The notes: a model not told the origin generated them from the sequence alone. Counted from the first letter of the stretch, positions 36,514 to 46,353 are shown. The stretch: 57,342 bases of DNA from Hyphomicrobiales bacterium (GCA_900472605.1 UCJD01000016.1:1-57342); one strand, 5' to 3'. Made by a program: numbers and translations.

Positions 36514-36996
36514 CTATTTCTTGGAGATTGTCACGAACTTGGTGCCACGCACGCGGGTGGTGATGACGCAAGGGTCGGTCTTCGGATCGCCGTCGGGCCG
36601 GTCGCAGAAGCGTGGATGCATTTTCATGGCCAGCACCTTGTTGCCGAAGCGCTGTACGAAATCATAGCCGTAGGTCTTGGCGGTGGCGATCATGAAATAG
36701 CCGCCCTCGGCCACCTGCAGATAGAAATTGTAGATGCAGCCGTCCTCGTCGCACTGCGGGCCCTTGGTGCCGTCGCAAGTCATTTCGCCCTCGTTGACGA
36801 CAACATCGACCAGCCCGTCATTGTTGATGTCCTGATGGGTGACGAAGCTGTCGGAAAACTCGACCTCGGTGCATTGCTGCTTGAAATGATCCTTCTCGTA
36901 GATTTCCGGGTCGGGAAGCAGCGACTGCTGGGCGTAAGCCGCAGTGGATACGGCCAGGGCCGCAACGAGGTTCAAGGCGATCAGCAGCGTTTTCAC
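36514..36996 (-). CDS. Periplasmic protein with a calcium-loop motif, unknown
   Basis: 160 residues from GTG 36996 (encoding KTLLIALNLVAALAVSTAAYA, a clear signal peptide ending before QQSLLP). The mature protein has six cysteines, suggesting disulfides. Its middle contains HQDINNDGLVDVVVNEGE: D-x-N-x-D-G-x-x-D is the EF-hand/FG-GAP type calcium-binding loop. No family name comes to mind. It converges on ydcF and is divergent from the TRIC-type gene. Confidence 0.65.
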   Translation of the reverse strand: MKTLLIALNLVAALAVSTAAYAQQSLLPDPEIYEKDHFKQQCTEVEFSDSFVTHQDINNDGLVDVVVNEGEMTCDGTKGPQCDEDGCIYNFYLQVAEGGYFMIATAKTYGYDFVQRFGNKVLAMKMHPRFCDRPDGDPKTDPCVITTRVRGTKFVTISKK

Positions 36997-37110
36997 AGGT
37001 TCTCTTTTCGTCGGATAAGGACGCCATTGGTTCGTGAGTTTGGCTGATCCGCCTTGCGCCGCCCTTGCGGCCATGATTATTCGAGGGAAAGATCGCCATT
37101 GGAGCACGCA

Positions 37111-37746
37111 ATGTCGCCATTCGTCTATCTCGACTATGCCGGCGTTGCCCTGTTTGCGGCGACGGGTGCGCTTGCCGCCTCGCGCAAGCAACTCGACCTG
37201 ATCGGCTTCCTGTTCTTCGCGGTCATAACGGGGACCGGCGGCGGTACGGTGCGCGATATCGTCTTGGGCCGCGTGCCGGTCTTCTGGGTGCTGAACCCCA
37301 CCTATATCCTGATCTGCTGTGCTGCCGGCGTCCTGGTATTCTTCACCGCGCATCTGGTGGAATCGCGCTACCGGCTGCTGATCTGGCTCGATGCGGTCGG
37401 GCTTTCGGCCTATTGCGCCATGGGCGCTGCCAAGGGGCTGGCCGCCACCGGCTCGCCAACCATCGCGATCGTCACCGGCACACTGACGGCGACCTTCGGC
37501 GGCGTGCTGCGCGATCTTCTCGCCAACGAACCCTCGGTGCTGCTGAGGCCGGAGATCTATATCACGGCGGCGCTGGTCGGCGCGGCGATCTTCACCGGCG
37601 CCAATGAATTCGGGCTGCCGCTCTATGCGGCATCGGCCGCCGGCGTGCTTGCGGCATTCGCGGTACGCGGCGGCGCGCTTTATTACGGCTGGACGTTCCC
37701 GACCTACAAGGCAAAGCCCGGCCGGCATCCCGACGATGTGATGTGA
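37111..37746 (+). CDS. TRIC/UPF0126-type cation channel family protein
   Basis: 211 residues from ATG 37111 (MSPFVYLDYAGVALFAATGA); 19 codons upstream in the ORF are not supported. Seven membrane helices in two repeats, each containing the glycine motif: GTGGGTVRDIVLGRVPVFWV near 55-74 and ATFGGVLRDLLANEPSVLLR near 140-159. This is the UPF0126 pattern; bacterial relatives form trimeric potassium-permeable channels. It converges on irr, 13 bases apart. Confidence 0.9.
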   Translation: MSPFVYLDYAGVALFAATGALAASRKQLDLIGFLFFAVITGTGGGTVRDIVLGRVPVFWVLNPTYILICCAAGVLVFFTAHLVESRYRLLIWLDAVGLSAYCAMGAAKGLAATGSPTIAIVTGTLTATFGGVLRDLLANEPSVLLRPEIYITAALVGAAIFTGANEFGLPLYAASAAGVLAAFAVRGGALYYGWTFPTYKAKPGRHPDDVM

Positions 37747-37759
37747 AAATCGATCGGGA

Positions 37760-38179
37760 TCAGGTGCGTTTGGGGCGCAGGCGGATCACCACGTCGACAT
37801 GAGCGATTTCCATGCCCTCGGGCGGCTCCGGCAGATTGTCGATGGTGAGGTTGCTGACAGGAATATCGAGCACGTCGTTATCGCCTTCCACGAAGAAGTG
37901 GTGGTGATCGGAGACATTGGTGTCGAAATAGGTCTTGGCGCTTTCGACCGCGAGAACGCGGATCATGCCGGCTTCGGTGAACTGGTGCAGGGTGTTGTAG
38001 ACGGTGGCAAGCGACACCGGCACGCCGGCGACGACGGCCTCCTCGTGGAGTTCCTCGACGGTCAGGTGACGGTCGCCCTTGGCAAAGAGCAGGTCGCCCA
38101 ACGCGACGCGCTGGCGCGTCGGCCTGAGGCCAGCGCCCCGCAACCTTGCTTCAATGGTAAGAGGGGCTTCAGCCGCCAT
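37760..38179 (-). CDS. irr: Irr, iron-response Fur-family regulator
   Basis: 139 residues from ATG 38179, with GGAG 6 bases before; two TTG codons upstream extend the ORF only slightly. The winged-helix domain includes GLRPTRQRVALGDLLFAKGDRHL and SLATVYNTLHQFTEAGMI. DHHHFF near 90 is the His cluster that binds haem in rhizobial Irr. Irr represses iron-consuming and activates iron-uptake genes under iron limitation and decays when haem is plentiful. It is divergent from fabA, as in other Rhizobiaceae. Confidence 0.93.
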   Translation of the reverse strand: MAAEAPLTIEARLRGAGLRPTRQRVALGDLLFAKGDRHLTVEELHEEAVVAGVPVSLATVYNTLHQFTEAGMIRVLAVESAKTYFDTNVSDHHHFFVEGDNDVLDIPVSNLTIDNLPEPPEGMEIAHVDVVIRLRPKRT

Positions 38180-38480
38180 CAACAACTCCAGCTAATCTAG
38201 CGTCCCGCAATCAGGTTTCTCTTAGCCATATAACTTTTGCACGAATGGCTTTCAATAGTTTCAATGGGGACAACAGGTGTCAAACCGCCGCAAAATCGGG
38301 CTTTTCGCGTAATTAGTGCTGGCCGGGGGCTTGGCCTTCCTGTATGCGACCACCAAATAAGGCGCGCAGCCGGTCCTTGGACGTGGGTGAAGCTCAGTCA
38401 TGCTTATGCTTCATTTTCCGTTGAACTTGGACTAAACGTTCACATCCATCAGCTTAGTTGCGGGGGGAATTAGAGTTTTC

Positions 38481-38996
38481 ATGGCGACGAAACAATCCAG
38501 CTTCAACTATGAGGAAATCCTTTCCTGCGGCCGCGGCGAGCTTTTCGGCCCCGGCAACGCGCAGCTTCCTCTGCCGCCAATGCTCATGGTTCACCGTATC
38601 ACCGACATTTCCGAAACCGGCGGCGCTTTCGACAAGGGCTATATCCGCGCGGAATACGACGTGAAGCCTGACGATTGGTATTTCCCCTGCCATTTCCAGG
38701 GCAACCCGATCATGCCAGGCTGCCTCGGCCTCGACGGCATGTGGCAGCTGACCGGCTTCTTCCTCGGCTGGCTGGGTGAACCCGGTCGCGGCATGGCGCT
38801 GTCGACAGGCGAAGTGAAGTTCAAGGGCATGATCCGCCCGACCACGAAGCTCCTGGAATACGGCATCGACTTCAAGCGCGTCATGCGCGGCCGCCTCGTT
38901 CTCGGCACCGCCGACGGCTGGCTGAAGGCAGACGGCGAGACCATCTATCAGGCGAGCGACCTGCGCGTCGGCCTGTCCAAGGATAAAGAAGCCTGA
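38481..38996 (+). CDS. fabA: 3-hydroxydecanoyl-ACP dehydratase/isomerase
   Basis: 171 residues matching FabA over its full length. Catalytic His71 lies in [18 protein letters not shown] with Asp85 in the same segment, equivalent to His70/Asp84 of E. coli. It dehydrates 3-hydroxyacyl-ACP and isomerises the C10 trans-2 to cis-3 intermediate, the branch point for unsaturated fatty acids. GGGGGGAATTAGAG precedes the ATG. First gene of fabA-fabB-fabI. The 300-base space back to irr holds promoters for both directions and no extra gene. Confidence 0.97.
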   Translation: MATKQSSFNYEEILSCGRGELFGPGNAQLPLPPMLMVHRITDISETGGAFDKGYIRAEYDVKPDDWYFPCHFQGNPIMPGCLGLDGMWQLTGFFLGWLGEPGRGMALSTGEVKFKGMIRPTTKLLEYGIDFKRVMRGRLVLGTADGWLKADGETIYQASDLRVGLSKDKEA

Positions 38997-39000
38997 TTTC

Positions 39001-39023
39001 GCCGGGCGCGCTTGCCCGGCTTT
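39001..39023 (+). other. Intercistronic hairpin between fabA and fabB
   Basis: GCCGGGC-GCGCTT-GCCCGGC followed by TTT, 4 bases after the fabA stop. It may partly end transcription or stabilise fabA mRNA, giving unequal expression within the operon. Confidence 0.5.
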
Positions 39024-39056
39024 CCAAGTTAGAAAAAACGAAAAGGTCGAAACATC

Positions 39057-40280
39057 ATGAGACGGGTAGTTGTCACGGGTCTGGGCGTCGTTTCCTCGAT
39101 CGGCAATGACGCCGCCGAGGTCACCGCTTCGCTGCGCGATGCCAAGTCCGGCATTTCCTTTTCCAACGATTTCGCCGAGCACGGTTTCAAGTGCCAGGTC
39201 TGGGGCAGCCCGACGCTCGATCCGACGGATCTCGTCGATCGCCGCGCCATGCGCTTCCTCTCACAGGGCGGCGCGTGGAACCACGTCGCGATGAAGCAGG
39301 CGATCGCGGATTCCGGCCTCGAAGAGAGCGACATCAGCAACAACGAGCGCACCGGCATCATCATGGGTTCGGGCGGTCCTTCGACCCGCACGCTGATCGA
39401 AGCTGCCGAGATCACCATCAAGAACAACAGCCCGAAGCGGATCGGCCCGTTCGCCGTGCCGAAGGCAATGTCTTCGACGGCATCCGCCACGCTCGCCACC
39501 TGGTTCAAGATCCACGGCGTCAACTACTCGATCTCGTCGGCCTGCTCGACTTCGGCGCATTGCATCGGCAACGCGGCGGAGATGATCCAGTGGGGCAAGC
39601 AGGACATCATGTTCGCCGGCGGTCACGAAGACCTCGACTGGACGATGTCGAACCTGTTCGACGCGATGGGCGCCATGTCGTCCAAGTACAACGACACGCC
39701 TGAGACCGCTTCGCGCGCCTATGACGCGACCCGCGACGGCTTCGTCATCGCCGGTGGCGCCGGCGTGCTGGTTCTCGAAGAACTGGAACACGCCAAGGCT
39801 CGCGGCGCCAAGATCTACGCCGAAATCGTCGGCTACGGCGCCACCTCGGACGGCTACGACATGGTCGCTCCGTCGGGCGAAGGCGCGATCCGCTGCATGC
39901 GCCAGGCGCTGTCGACGGTGAAGGGCGACGTCGATTACGTCAACACGCACGGCACCTCCACGCCCGTCGGCGACAGCAAGGAAATCGGCGCGATCCGCGA
40001 AGTCTTCGGCAACAAGATCCCCCACATCCAGTCGACCAAGTCGCTGACCGGCCACTCGCTGGGCGCTGCCGGCGTGCAGGAATCGATCTATTCGCTCTTG
40101 ATGATGCAGGCCGGTTTCATCGGCGAAAGCGCTCATATCACCGAGCTCGACCCCGAATTCGACGGCGTGCCGATCGTGCGCAAGCGCATCGACGACGCCA
40201 AGATCGACATCGCGCTTTCCAACTCCTTCGGCTTCGGCGGCACCAACGCCACGCTCGTCTTCCAGCGCTACAACGGATAA
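39057..40280 (+). CDS. fabB: 3-ketoacyl-ACP synthase I
   Basis: 407 residues, [16 protein letters not shown] onward. The condensing-enzyme nucleophile Cys163 is in [10 protein letters not shown], the two histidines in [12 protein letters not shown] and [14 protein letters not shown], and the [11 protein letters not shown] ending is characteristic. It elongates the cis-3-decenoyl-ACP made by FabA. It follows fabA by 60 bases including the hairpin; fabI starts 4 bases after its stop. Confidence 0.97.
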   Translation: MRRVVVTGLGVVSSIGNDAAEVTASLRDAKSGISFSNDFAEHGFKCQVWGSPTLDPTDLVDRRAMRFLSQGGAWNHVAMKQAIADSGLEESDISNNERTGIIMGSGGPSTRTLIEAAEITIKNNSPKRIGPFAVPKAMSSTASATLATWFKIHGVNYSISSACSTSAHCIGNAAEMIQWGKQDIMFAGGHEDLDWTMSNLFDAMGAMSSKYNDTPETASRAYDATRDGFVIAGGAGVLVLEELEHAKARGAKIYAEIVGYGATSDGYDMVAPSGEGAIRCMRQALSTVKGDVDYVNTHGTSTPVGDSKEIGAIREVFGNKIPHIQSTKSLTGHSLGAAGVQESIYSLLMMQAGFIGESAHITELDPEFDGVPIVRKRIDDAKIDIALSNSFGFGGTNATLVFQRYNG

Positions 40281-40284
40281 TAAC

Positions 40285-41091
40285 ATGACGGGAATCATGC
40301 AGGGTAAGCGCGGGCTTATCATGGGTGTCGCAAACAACCACTCCATCGCCTGGGGCATTTCCAAGGCACTGGCGGCACAGGGCGCGGAACTTGCTTTCAC
40401 CTATCAGGGCGATGCGCTGGGCAAGCGCGTCAAGCCGCTTGCCGCCGAAGTCGGCTCCGACTTCGTGCTGCCGTGCGACGTCGAGGACATCGCTTCGGTC
40501 GACGCTACCGTCGAAGCGATCAAGGAACGCTGGGGCACGCTCGACTTCGTCGTGCATGCCATCGGCTTCTCCGACAAGAACGAGCTGAAGGGCCTCTACG
40601 CAGACACCACGCGCGACAACTTCAGCCGCACGATGGTGATCTCCTGTTTCTCCTTCACCGAGATCGCCAAGCGCCTGGCGCCGCTGATGACCGATGGCGG
40701 CTCGATGCTGACGCTGACCTATAACGGCTCGACACGCGTCATTCCGAACTACAACGTCATGGGCGTCGCCAAGGCGGCTCTCGAGGCGTCCGTGCGCTAT
40801 CTGGCGGCCGATTACGGCCCGCGGGGCATTCGCGTCAACGCGATTTCCGCCGGCCCGATCCGCACGCTCGCCGGGGCCGGCATTTCCGACGCGCGCGCGA
40901 TTCTCTCGTGGAACCAGCAGAATTCGCCGCTGCGCAAGACCGTGACCATCGATCACGTCGGCAACTCGGCGCTCTACCTGCTCTCCGACATGGCCGCAGG
41001 CGTCACCGGCGAAATCCACTTCGTCGACGCCGGCTTCAACATCACCTCGATGCCGACGCTCGAAGCGCTGCGCGGGGCGGACGTCGAGTAA
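40285..41091 (+). CDS. fabI: Enoyl-ACP reductase (NADH)
   Basis: 268 residues of the FabI type: MGVANNHSIAWGISKALAAQG (NADH binding), SYSD-like HAIGFSDKNELKG, and the Y-x6-K catalytic pair Tyr156/Lys163 in NYNVMGVAKAALEASVRYLA. It reduces the trans-2 enoyl-ACP at the end of each elongation cycle. Third gene of the fab operon. Rhizobia often carry a second fabI elsewhere, so this one may be specialised. Confidence 0.96.
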   Translation: MTGIMQGKRGLIMGVANNHSIAWGISKALAAQGAELAFTYQGDALGKRVKPLAAEVGSDFVLPCDVEDIASVDATVEAIKERWGTLDFVVHAIGFSDKNELKGLYADTTRDNFSRTMVISCFSFTEIAKRLAPLMTDGGSMLTLTYNGSTRVIPNYNVMGVAKAALEASVRYLAADYGPRGIRVNAISAGPIRTLAGAGISDARAILSWNQQNSPLRKTVTIDHVGNSALYLLSDMAAGVTGEIHFVDAGFNITSMPTLEALRGADVE

Positions 41092-41104
41092 AAGGCTGCG
41101 AAAC

Positions 41105-41133
41105 GCAACCTCCTTCAACCGCAAGGAGGTTGC
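41105..41133 (+). terminator. Hairpin after fabI
   Basis: GCAACCTCCTT-CAACCGC-AAGGAGGTTGC, 11-base perfect arms, 14 bases past the fabI stop, followed by AATTAT rather than a T run. A probable end of the fab operon. Confidence 0.6.
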
Positions 41134-41149
41134 AATTATCGATTGAGTT

Positions 41150-41177
41150 GATTGCAATATATATTTTAGATTGTAAT
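41150..41177 (+). promoter_or_regulatory. Direct repeat in the AT-rich protease promoter
   Basis: GATTGCAAT (41150) and GATTGTAAT (41169) are 19 bases apart, nearly two helical turns, in an AT-rich stretch unlike its surroundings, directly before the protease gene. It may be an activator site or overlap the promoter itself. Confidence 0.4.
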
Positions 41178-41205
41178 GTCTCCCGGATTCATATTGGGGG
41201 ACACT

Positions 41206-42417
41206 ATGATGGCAGACCTCGCGACTGCGCCTGAAACCAATCCATTGCTGGATACGATGCGTCCCCGGTTGACGGGGTCCTGGCTTGTCAGCCTAGAAGA
41301 CGAAGCCTCCGTCGGCCGTAGCGTCGATGCCTTGCGCCAATATACAAGCAACGACGTCTCCGTCGCGGTGATGAGCGAAATGCGAACCGTGCCGCAGACG
41401 CCGGGCGGCGCCACGATCCTGTTCGAGGATCTCAAGCTCGCGCTCGTCGTTCCCCGCCCGCGCCAGCAAATGGCTGCCGCCATGACCGCTTTGAACGCAG
41501 AGGACGAGGTCGCCGAGACGCGCCCGGAATTCTACCTGTTCGGCCTACAAGAGTTCCGCGATACCCAAACCGAGACCTGGGGTATCGGGGCCACGCACGC
41601 GCTGCAGTCACGCTTTACGGGCAAGGGCATCAAGGTTGCCATACTCGATACCGGGATCGACCTTGCACACCCCGATTTCATCGGCAGGAAGATCGTAACG
41701 CAGTCTTTCGTGGCAGGCGAGACGATCGACGACGTCAGAGGGCACGGAACGCATTGCGCGGGCACGGCGGCAGGCAAACCGCGTACGGCCGGGGCGCCCC
41801 GGTATGGTGTCGCGCCCGACGCCAGACTTCATATCGGCAAGGTTCTGAACAATGCCGGCTTTGCCGCGGAACGGGATATCATCGCCGGGGTCCGGTGGGC
41901 GATCGATCAGAAATGCGAGATCATCTCGATGTCGCTCGGCAGCCCGGTTCGGCAGGGCGAGCCCTACAGCAGAATCTATCAGCGGCTCGGACGCATCGCG
42001 CTCGACAACGGGAGCCTGATCTGCGCGGCGGCCGGAAACGATAGCAATCGCGCCTTCGGCGCCATCGCTCCCGTCAGTTCGCCGGCGAACGCGCCCTCCA
42101 TCCTTGCCGTGGGCGCCGTCGACGCGCTGTATCAGCCGGCCAGCTTCTCCAACGGCGGCATCAATCCCGACGGCGGCGAGATCGCCCTGGTCGCACCCGG
42201 AGTTGGTATCTTTTCGTCCTCGCCAAATCCGCGCCTTTATCGCATAATGGACGGAACGAGCATGGCATGCCCGCACGTCGCCGGTGTCGCCGCACTTTGG
42301 GCGGAGAGCGATGCCACGCTGCGCGGGCGGTCGCTTTGGCAGGCGTTAACAAGTCATGCACGAGCGCTGCCGCATAATGTTCGCGACGTCGGCGCCGGCC
42401 TGGCAACCGCTCCCTGA
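41206..42417 (+). CDS. Subtilisin-like S8 serine protease without signal peptide
   Basis: 403 residues from ATG 41206, which follows GGGGGA; an in-frame ATG at 41176 lacks a ribosome site. The catalytic triad is complete: Asp148 (VAILDTGIDLAHPD), His180 (GHGTHCAGT) and Ser352 (GTSMACPHVAG), with oxyanion Asn278 (AAAGND). The first 130 residues form an extra domain rather than a standard I9 prodomain, and no signal peptide or membrane anchor is visible, so the enzyme may act in the cytoplasm. The next gene encodes a small protein resembling a separate I9 propeptide. Confidence 0.9.
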   Translation: MMADLATAPETNPLLDTMRPRLTGSWLVSLEDEASVGRSVDALRQYTSNDVSVAVMSEMRTVPQTPGGATILFEDLKLALVVPRPRQQMAAAMTALNAEDEVAETRPEFYLFGLQEFRDTQTETWGIGATHALQSRFTGKGIKVAILDTGIDLAHPDFIGRKIVTQSFVAGETIDDVRGHGTHCAGTAAGKPRTAGAPRYGVAPDARLHIGKVLNNAGFAAERDIIAGVRWAIDQKCEIISMSLGSPVRQGEPYSRIYQRLGRIALDNGSLICAAAGNDSNRAFGAIAPVSSPANAPSILAVGAVDALYQPASFSNGGINPDGGEIALVAPGVGIFSSSPNPRLYRIMDGTSMACPHVAGVAALWAESDATLRGRSLWQALTSHARALPHNVRDVGAGLATAP

Positions 42418-42491
42418 CGCCAGTTGCTTGAAGATCCACGAACAGCGCCTATATGCGCGTGGCATATTGGCGGCTGAAGAGAGGTATTGAA

Positions 42492-42734
42492 ATGAGTAGA
42501 CTCAGCTACGCCGTCGTCATCGATGACGACCACGTCGATGAGACGAATTCGATCGCTGAAACGATCTCGCGGCAGGGCTTCAAGGTTGAAAGCGTGATGC
42601 CGGACATAGGTGCCATCTACGGCAGCGCCGAGGAGACGATCGTTGGCCGCCTTCGCGCTATCGAGGGTGTCGAGGAGGTTCGCGAATCTCACGACGTTGA
42701 AGCGCCGCCGTTTCGCGAAGGCATTCCGCAGTAG
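42492..42734 (+). CDS. Small I9-propeptide-like protein next to the S8 protease
   Basis: 80 residues from ATG 42492 with AGAGAGG upstream. The order of elements follows a subtilisin propeptide/inhibitor: beta strand LSYAVVIDDDHV, helix TNSIAETISRQGF, strand VESVMPDIGAIYGSA, helix ETIVGRLRAIEGV, strand EEVRESHDVEAPP. In I9 domains the segment after the last strand enters the active site. It would fold or inhibit the upstream protease in trans. Homologues are sometimes labelled as aldolases by automatic annotation, which the sequence does not support. The fold assignment is by pattern only. Confidence 0.6.
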   Translation: MSRLSYAVVIDDDHVDETNSIAETISRQGFKVESVMPDIGAIYGSAEETIVGRLRAIEGVEEVRESHDVEAPPFREGIPQ

Positions 42735-42787
42735 GCTGACAGACAGCCACGCGGCAGGCCGTTGGCCCGCCGCAATATCACGCCTTG

Positions 42788-43804
42788 TTACTTCTTCGCC
42801 CACAACACCTTGAAGCGGGCATTGCGGCAGGTTTCGCCGCTTTCCTTGAAGTTGGCAGCCAAGACCGGCTCGTAAGGCATGCCGCGGTTGGCGACGAGCA
42901 GCAGGCGGCCGCCTGATCGCAGCGATGCGGCCGCGGTCTTGATCATCGCCTGCCCGAGCGCCGGCTCGGCGGCGTGGCCTTCGTGGAAGGGCGGGTTCAT
43001 GATGATGAGGTCGTACTTGTCCCTGACCGTCTCGCCCGCCAGATCGTGCCAGAAGAACCGTGCGGCAAGGTTCGGGCTGTTCTCACCCATGTTGGCCTTG
43101 GCGGCCTCAAGTGCTGCGTGGTTGGCCTCGTAGAGGTCCAGGCGGCTGACGCCGGGCGAACGCGCGGCCATCTCGACGGAGAGATAGCCCCAGCCGGCGC
43201 CGAAATCGGCGACGTCGCCGGTGAAGCCTTCGGGCAGGCGCGAGGCCAGCAGTTCCGAGCCGTCATCGATGCGGTCATGCGAGAACATGCCGGCTGATGC
43301 CGCGAAGCGGCCATCGACGCGCACCGGCGGCTTGGCGAACTTGGCGATGATCTCACTGCTATCTTCGGGCGCGCCGAACCAGAAGGCGACGCCGTGGTAT
43401 TTCGGCATGTGCTCGATCGACAGACCGAAGGCTTCCATGCGCTTGCGCAGCGGCTGGATGCCATCTTCCTTGCCGCCGGCGACGACGACGAGGCCGCCGA
43501 TCTTCACGCGGGAAAGTGCAGTGGCGATGTTCGCCTCGTTCTCGCCCTTGTGCTTGTTGCAGAGCACCAGAACCGCATCATAATCCTCACCTTCGATCGC
43601 AGGCGTGGTTTCGATGCGCTGGGCGAGCAACTGCCGGTACAGCGGTTTGAAGCCCTGTACGGCGCTCAGCGAGGCGGCAAAGCCCTCCGGCAGGGCGAAG
43701 CCTGCCTCGGCGCCAAGGAAAAGCACGCGCTCGCCCTCGCCGGGCGCCTCAACGGTGCCGCTTACAAAGGGGTGGAACAGTGTCTTCAGCGTCTCGCTGC
43801 TCAT
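42788..43804 (-). CDS. RsmC/RlmG-type rRNA guanine N2-methyltransferase
   Basis: 338 residues from ATG 43804 (MSSETLKTLFHPFVSGTVEA). The N-terminal half is the degenerate domain of RsmC-type enzymes; the C-terminal half is the SAM domain with VADFGAGWGYLSVEMAARSPG near 200-220 and the amino-methylating motif NPPFHEG near 275. It should methylate N2 of a guanine in 16S rRNA (G1207 in E. coli) or 23S rRNA. It lies 90 bases downstream of pnp on the same strand. Confidence 0.85.
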   Translation of the reverse strand: MSSETLKTLFHPFVSGTVEAPGEGERVLFLGAEAGFALPEGFAASLSAVQGFKPLYRQLLAQRIETTPAIEGEDYDAVLVLCNKHKGENEANIATALSRVKIGGLVVVAGGKEDGIQPLRKRMEAFGLSIEHMPKYHGVAFWFGAPEDSSEIIAKFAKPPVRVDGRFAASAGMFSHDRIDDGSELLASRLPEGFTGDVADFGAGWGYLSVEMAARSPGVSRLDLYEANHAALEAAKANMGENSPNLAARFFWHDLAGETVRDKYDLIIMNPPFHEGHAAEPALGQAMIKTAAASLRSGGRLLLVANRGMPYEPVLAANFKESGETCRNARFKVLWAKK

Positions 43805-43894
43805 GGTCTTATCTCGATTTCGAATACAAGGGGCTCGAATACAAAAAGGGCGCGAGAAGATTCCCGCGCCCATGAAGTCCAGGGAAGGCGCAGC

Positions 43895-46033
43895 TTACTC
43901 GGCTGCTTCTTCCTTCTTCTTGTCGGCAGGGATTTCCTGGCCGGTTGCCTGGTCGACAACCTTCATCGACAGGCGGACCTTGCCGCGCTCGTCGAAGCCC
44001 AGCAGCTTGACCCAAACCTTCTGGCCTTCCTTGACGACGTCCTGGGTCTTGGCAACGCGCTCGGAAGCAAGCTGCGAGATGTGGACGAGGCCGTCGCGGG
44101 CGCCGAAGAAGTTGACGAATGCGCCGAAGTCGGCGGTCTTGACGACCGTGCCTTCGTAGATCTGGTTGATTTCAGGCTCGGCAACGATCGAGTGGATCCA
44201 CTTGCGGGCCGCTTCGATTTCCTTGCCCGAGGACGAGGCGATCTTGACGGTGCCGTCGTCTTCGATGTTGATCTTGGCGCCGGTCTTTTCAACGATTTCG
44301 CGGATGACCTTGCCGCCGGAGCCGATGACTTCACGGATCTTGTCGACCGGGATGTTCATGACTTCGATGCGCGGTGCGAATTCGCCGAGCTGCGAGCGAC
44401 CTTCGGAAATGGCGTTGGCCATTTCGCCGAGGATGTGCTTGCGACCGCCCTGAGCCTGCTCAAGAGCAACCTTCATGATCTCTTCGGTGATGCCGGCGAT
44501 CTTGATGTCCATCTGCAGCGAGGTGATGCCGTCAGCAGTACCCGCAACCTTGAAGTCCATGTCGCCGAGATGGTCTTCGTCGCCGAGGATGTCGGAGAGA
44601 ACGGCGAAGCGTTCACCTTCGAGGATCAGGCCCATGGCGATACCGGCAACCGGCTTGGCGAGCGGAACGCCGGCGTCCATCAGAGCGAGCGAAGTGCCGC
44701 AGACGGTTGCCATCGAGGACGAGCCGTTCGACTCGGTGATCTCGGAGACGACGCGCAGCGTGTAGGGGAACTGCTCAGCAGACGGCAGCATCGGGCGGAT
44801 AGCGCGCCATGCGAGCTTGCCGTGACCGATTTCGCGGCGGCCTGGGGAGCCCATGCGGCCGGTTTCGCCAACCGAGTAGGGAGGGAAGTTGTAATGGAGC
44901 AGGAAGCGCTCCTTGTACATGCCGGTCAGGCTATCGACGTACTGTTCGTCTTCGCCGGTGCCGAGCGTGGCGACAACGATCGCCTGCGTTTCACCGCGGG
45001 TGAAGAGCGACGAACCGTGGGTGCGCGGCAGGATGCCGACTTCCGAGACGATGGCACGAACGGTCGACAGGTCGCGGCCGTCGATGCGGCTCTTGGTGTC
45101 GAGGATGTTCCAGCGAACGATCTTCGCCTGCAGGTGCTTGAAGGTCGCGCCGATGACTTCGGCGGTGTACTTCGGCTCGACGCCTTCTGGGAAGAAGTGT
45201 GCCTTGACCTTGGCCTTGACGGCGTCGACGGCGGCGTAGCGTTCAGCCTTCTGGGTGTTCTTGTAGGCGGTGCGCAGTTCGGCTTCGAAGTGCTTCAGCA
45301 TTTCGGCTTCGAGCTCGGAATGATCTTCCGGCTGGAAATCGCGGGGCTCCTTGGCGGCAACTTCGGCGAGCTTGATGATCGCGTCGAGAACCGGCTGGAA
45401 GCCCTTGTGGCCGAACATGACGGCGCCGAGCATGATTTCTTCGTTGAGTTCCTTGGCTTCGGATTCAACCATCAGAACGGCATCGTGCGTACCGGCGACG
45501 ACGAGGTCGAGAACCGATTCGTCCATCTCGTCGAGATGCGGGTTCAGGACGTATTCGCCGTTGATGTAGCCGACGCGGGCGCCACCGACCGGACCCATGA
45601 AGGGAACGCCAGACAGCGTCAGGGCAGCGGAAGCTGCAACCATCGACAGGACGTCGGGATCGTTCTCGAGGTCGTGCTGGACGACGGTGACGACGACCTG
45701 GGTGTCGTTCTTGTAGCCTTCAGGAAACAGCGGGCGGATCGGACGGTCGATCAGACGCGAAACCAGCGTTTCCTTTTCGGACGGACGACCTTCGCGCTTG
45801 AAGTAGCCGCCGGGGATCTTGCCAGCCGCGTAGGTCTTTTCCTGGTAGTTGACGGTCAGCGGAAAGAAGTCCTGGCCCGGCTTCGGCGACTTGGCCGAAA
45901 CGACGGTGGCCAGAACCACGGTTTCGCCATAGGTCGCGAGAACGGCGCCGTCAGCCTGACGAGCGATCTTGCCGGTTTCGAGCTTCAGCGGGCGGCCTGC
46001 CCACTCGATTTCCACGGTATGGGTGTCAAACAT
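43895..46033 (-). CDS. pnp: Polyribonucleotide nucleotidyltransferase (PNPase)
   Basis: 712 residues: two RNase PH domains (about 1-140 and 310-540), a KH domain with [19 protein letters not shown] near 563-581 and an S1 domain ([24 protein letters not shown] near 632-655), ending in a Lys/Glu-rich tail. The catalytic region includes [23 protein letters not shown]. It degrades RNA 3' to 5' with phosphate and is part of the degradosome. The 329 bases between it and rpsO contain the leader and no other gene. Confidence 0.97.
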   Translation of the reverse strand: MFDTHTVEIEWAGRPLKLETGKIARQADGAVLATYGETVVLATVVSAKSPKPGQDFFPLTVNYQEKTYAAGKIPGGYFKREGRPSEKETLVSRLIDRPIRPLFPEGYKNDTQVVVTVVQHDLENDPDVLSMVAASAALTLSGVPFMGPVGGARVGYINGEYVLNPHLDEMDESVLDLVVAGTHDAVLMVESEAKELNEEIMLGAVMFGHKGFQPVLDAIIKLAEVAAKEPRDFQPEDHSELEAEMLKHFEAELRTAYKNTQKAERYAAVDAVKAKVKAHFFPEGVEPKYTAEVIGATFKHLQAKIVRWNILDTKSRIDGRDLSTVRAIVSEVGILPRTHGSSLFTRGETQAIVVATLGTGEDEQYVDSLTGMYKERFLLHYNFPPYSVGETGRMGSPGRREIGHGKLAWRAIRPMLPSAEQFPYTLRVVSEITESNGSSSMATVCGTSLALMDAGVPLAKPVAGIAMGLILEGERFAVLSDILGDEDHLGDMDFKVAGTADGITSLQMDIKIAGITEEIMKVALEQAQGGRKHILGEMANAISEGRSQLGEFAPRIEVMNIPVDKIREVIGSGGKVIREIVEKTGAKINIEDDGTVKIASSSGKEIEAARKWIHSIVAEPEINQIYEGTVVKTADFGAFVNFFGARDGLVHISQLASERVAKTQDVVKEGQKVWVKLLGFDERGKVRLSMKVVDQATGQEIPADKKKEEAAE

Positions 46034-46326
46034 GTGTCTTGTCCTTCAATGCGGGAAGACGCGCCATGGCCAATGAGGCACGGCGCGCAGTCGACCGCAA
46101 TTTTGATGACGCATCATGGGCAAGACAACGGGAGGCTTTGCAACGTCGGCTCCTGTCGAGAAACCGGGCCAAGGCGATCACCCTGGCCGAAAGCGTCCGG
46201 CAATCCTGCCCCATGACAGGTCAACGGTTTGGTTTGGCGGTCCGGCCCATCCGGCCCGCCGGGCAATACCGCTAACGCGTTGTCGCGTATCGCGGGGCCG
46301 GGGAAACGCTCCCCGAAAAGAAATGC

Positions 46327-46353
46327 GGCGGGCGTCCTGATGGAGCGCCCGCC
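46327..46353 (-). terminator. Hairpin terminator after rpsO
   Basis: GGCGGGCG and CGCCCGCC, 8-base perfect arms with an 11-base loop, followed on the minus strand by GCATTTCTTTT. It may end or attenuate transcription between rpsO and pnp. Confidence 0.65.

Noticed and set aside
43394..46216. A 940-codon plus-strand ORF opposite pnp and the rsmC-like gene
   Set aside because: It is the antisense frame of strongly conserved pnp; its composition (Asp/Glu/Gly/Arg-rich, no domains) is a GC-codon shadow.
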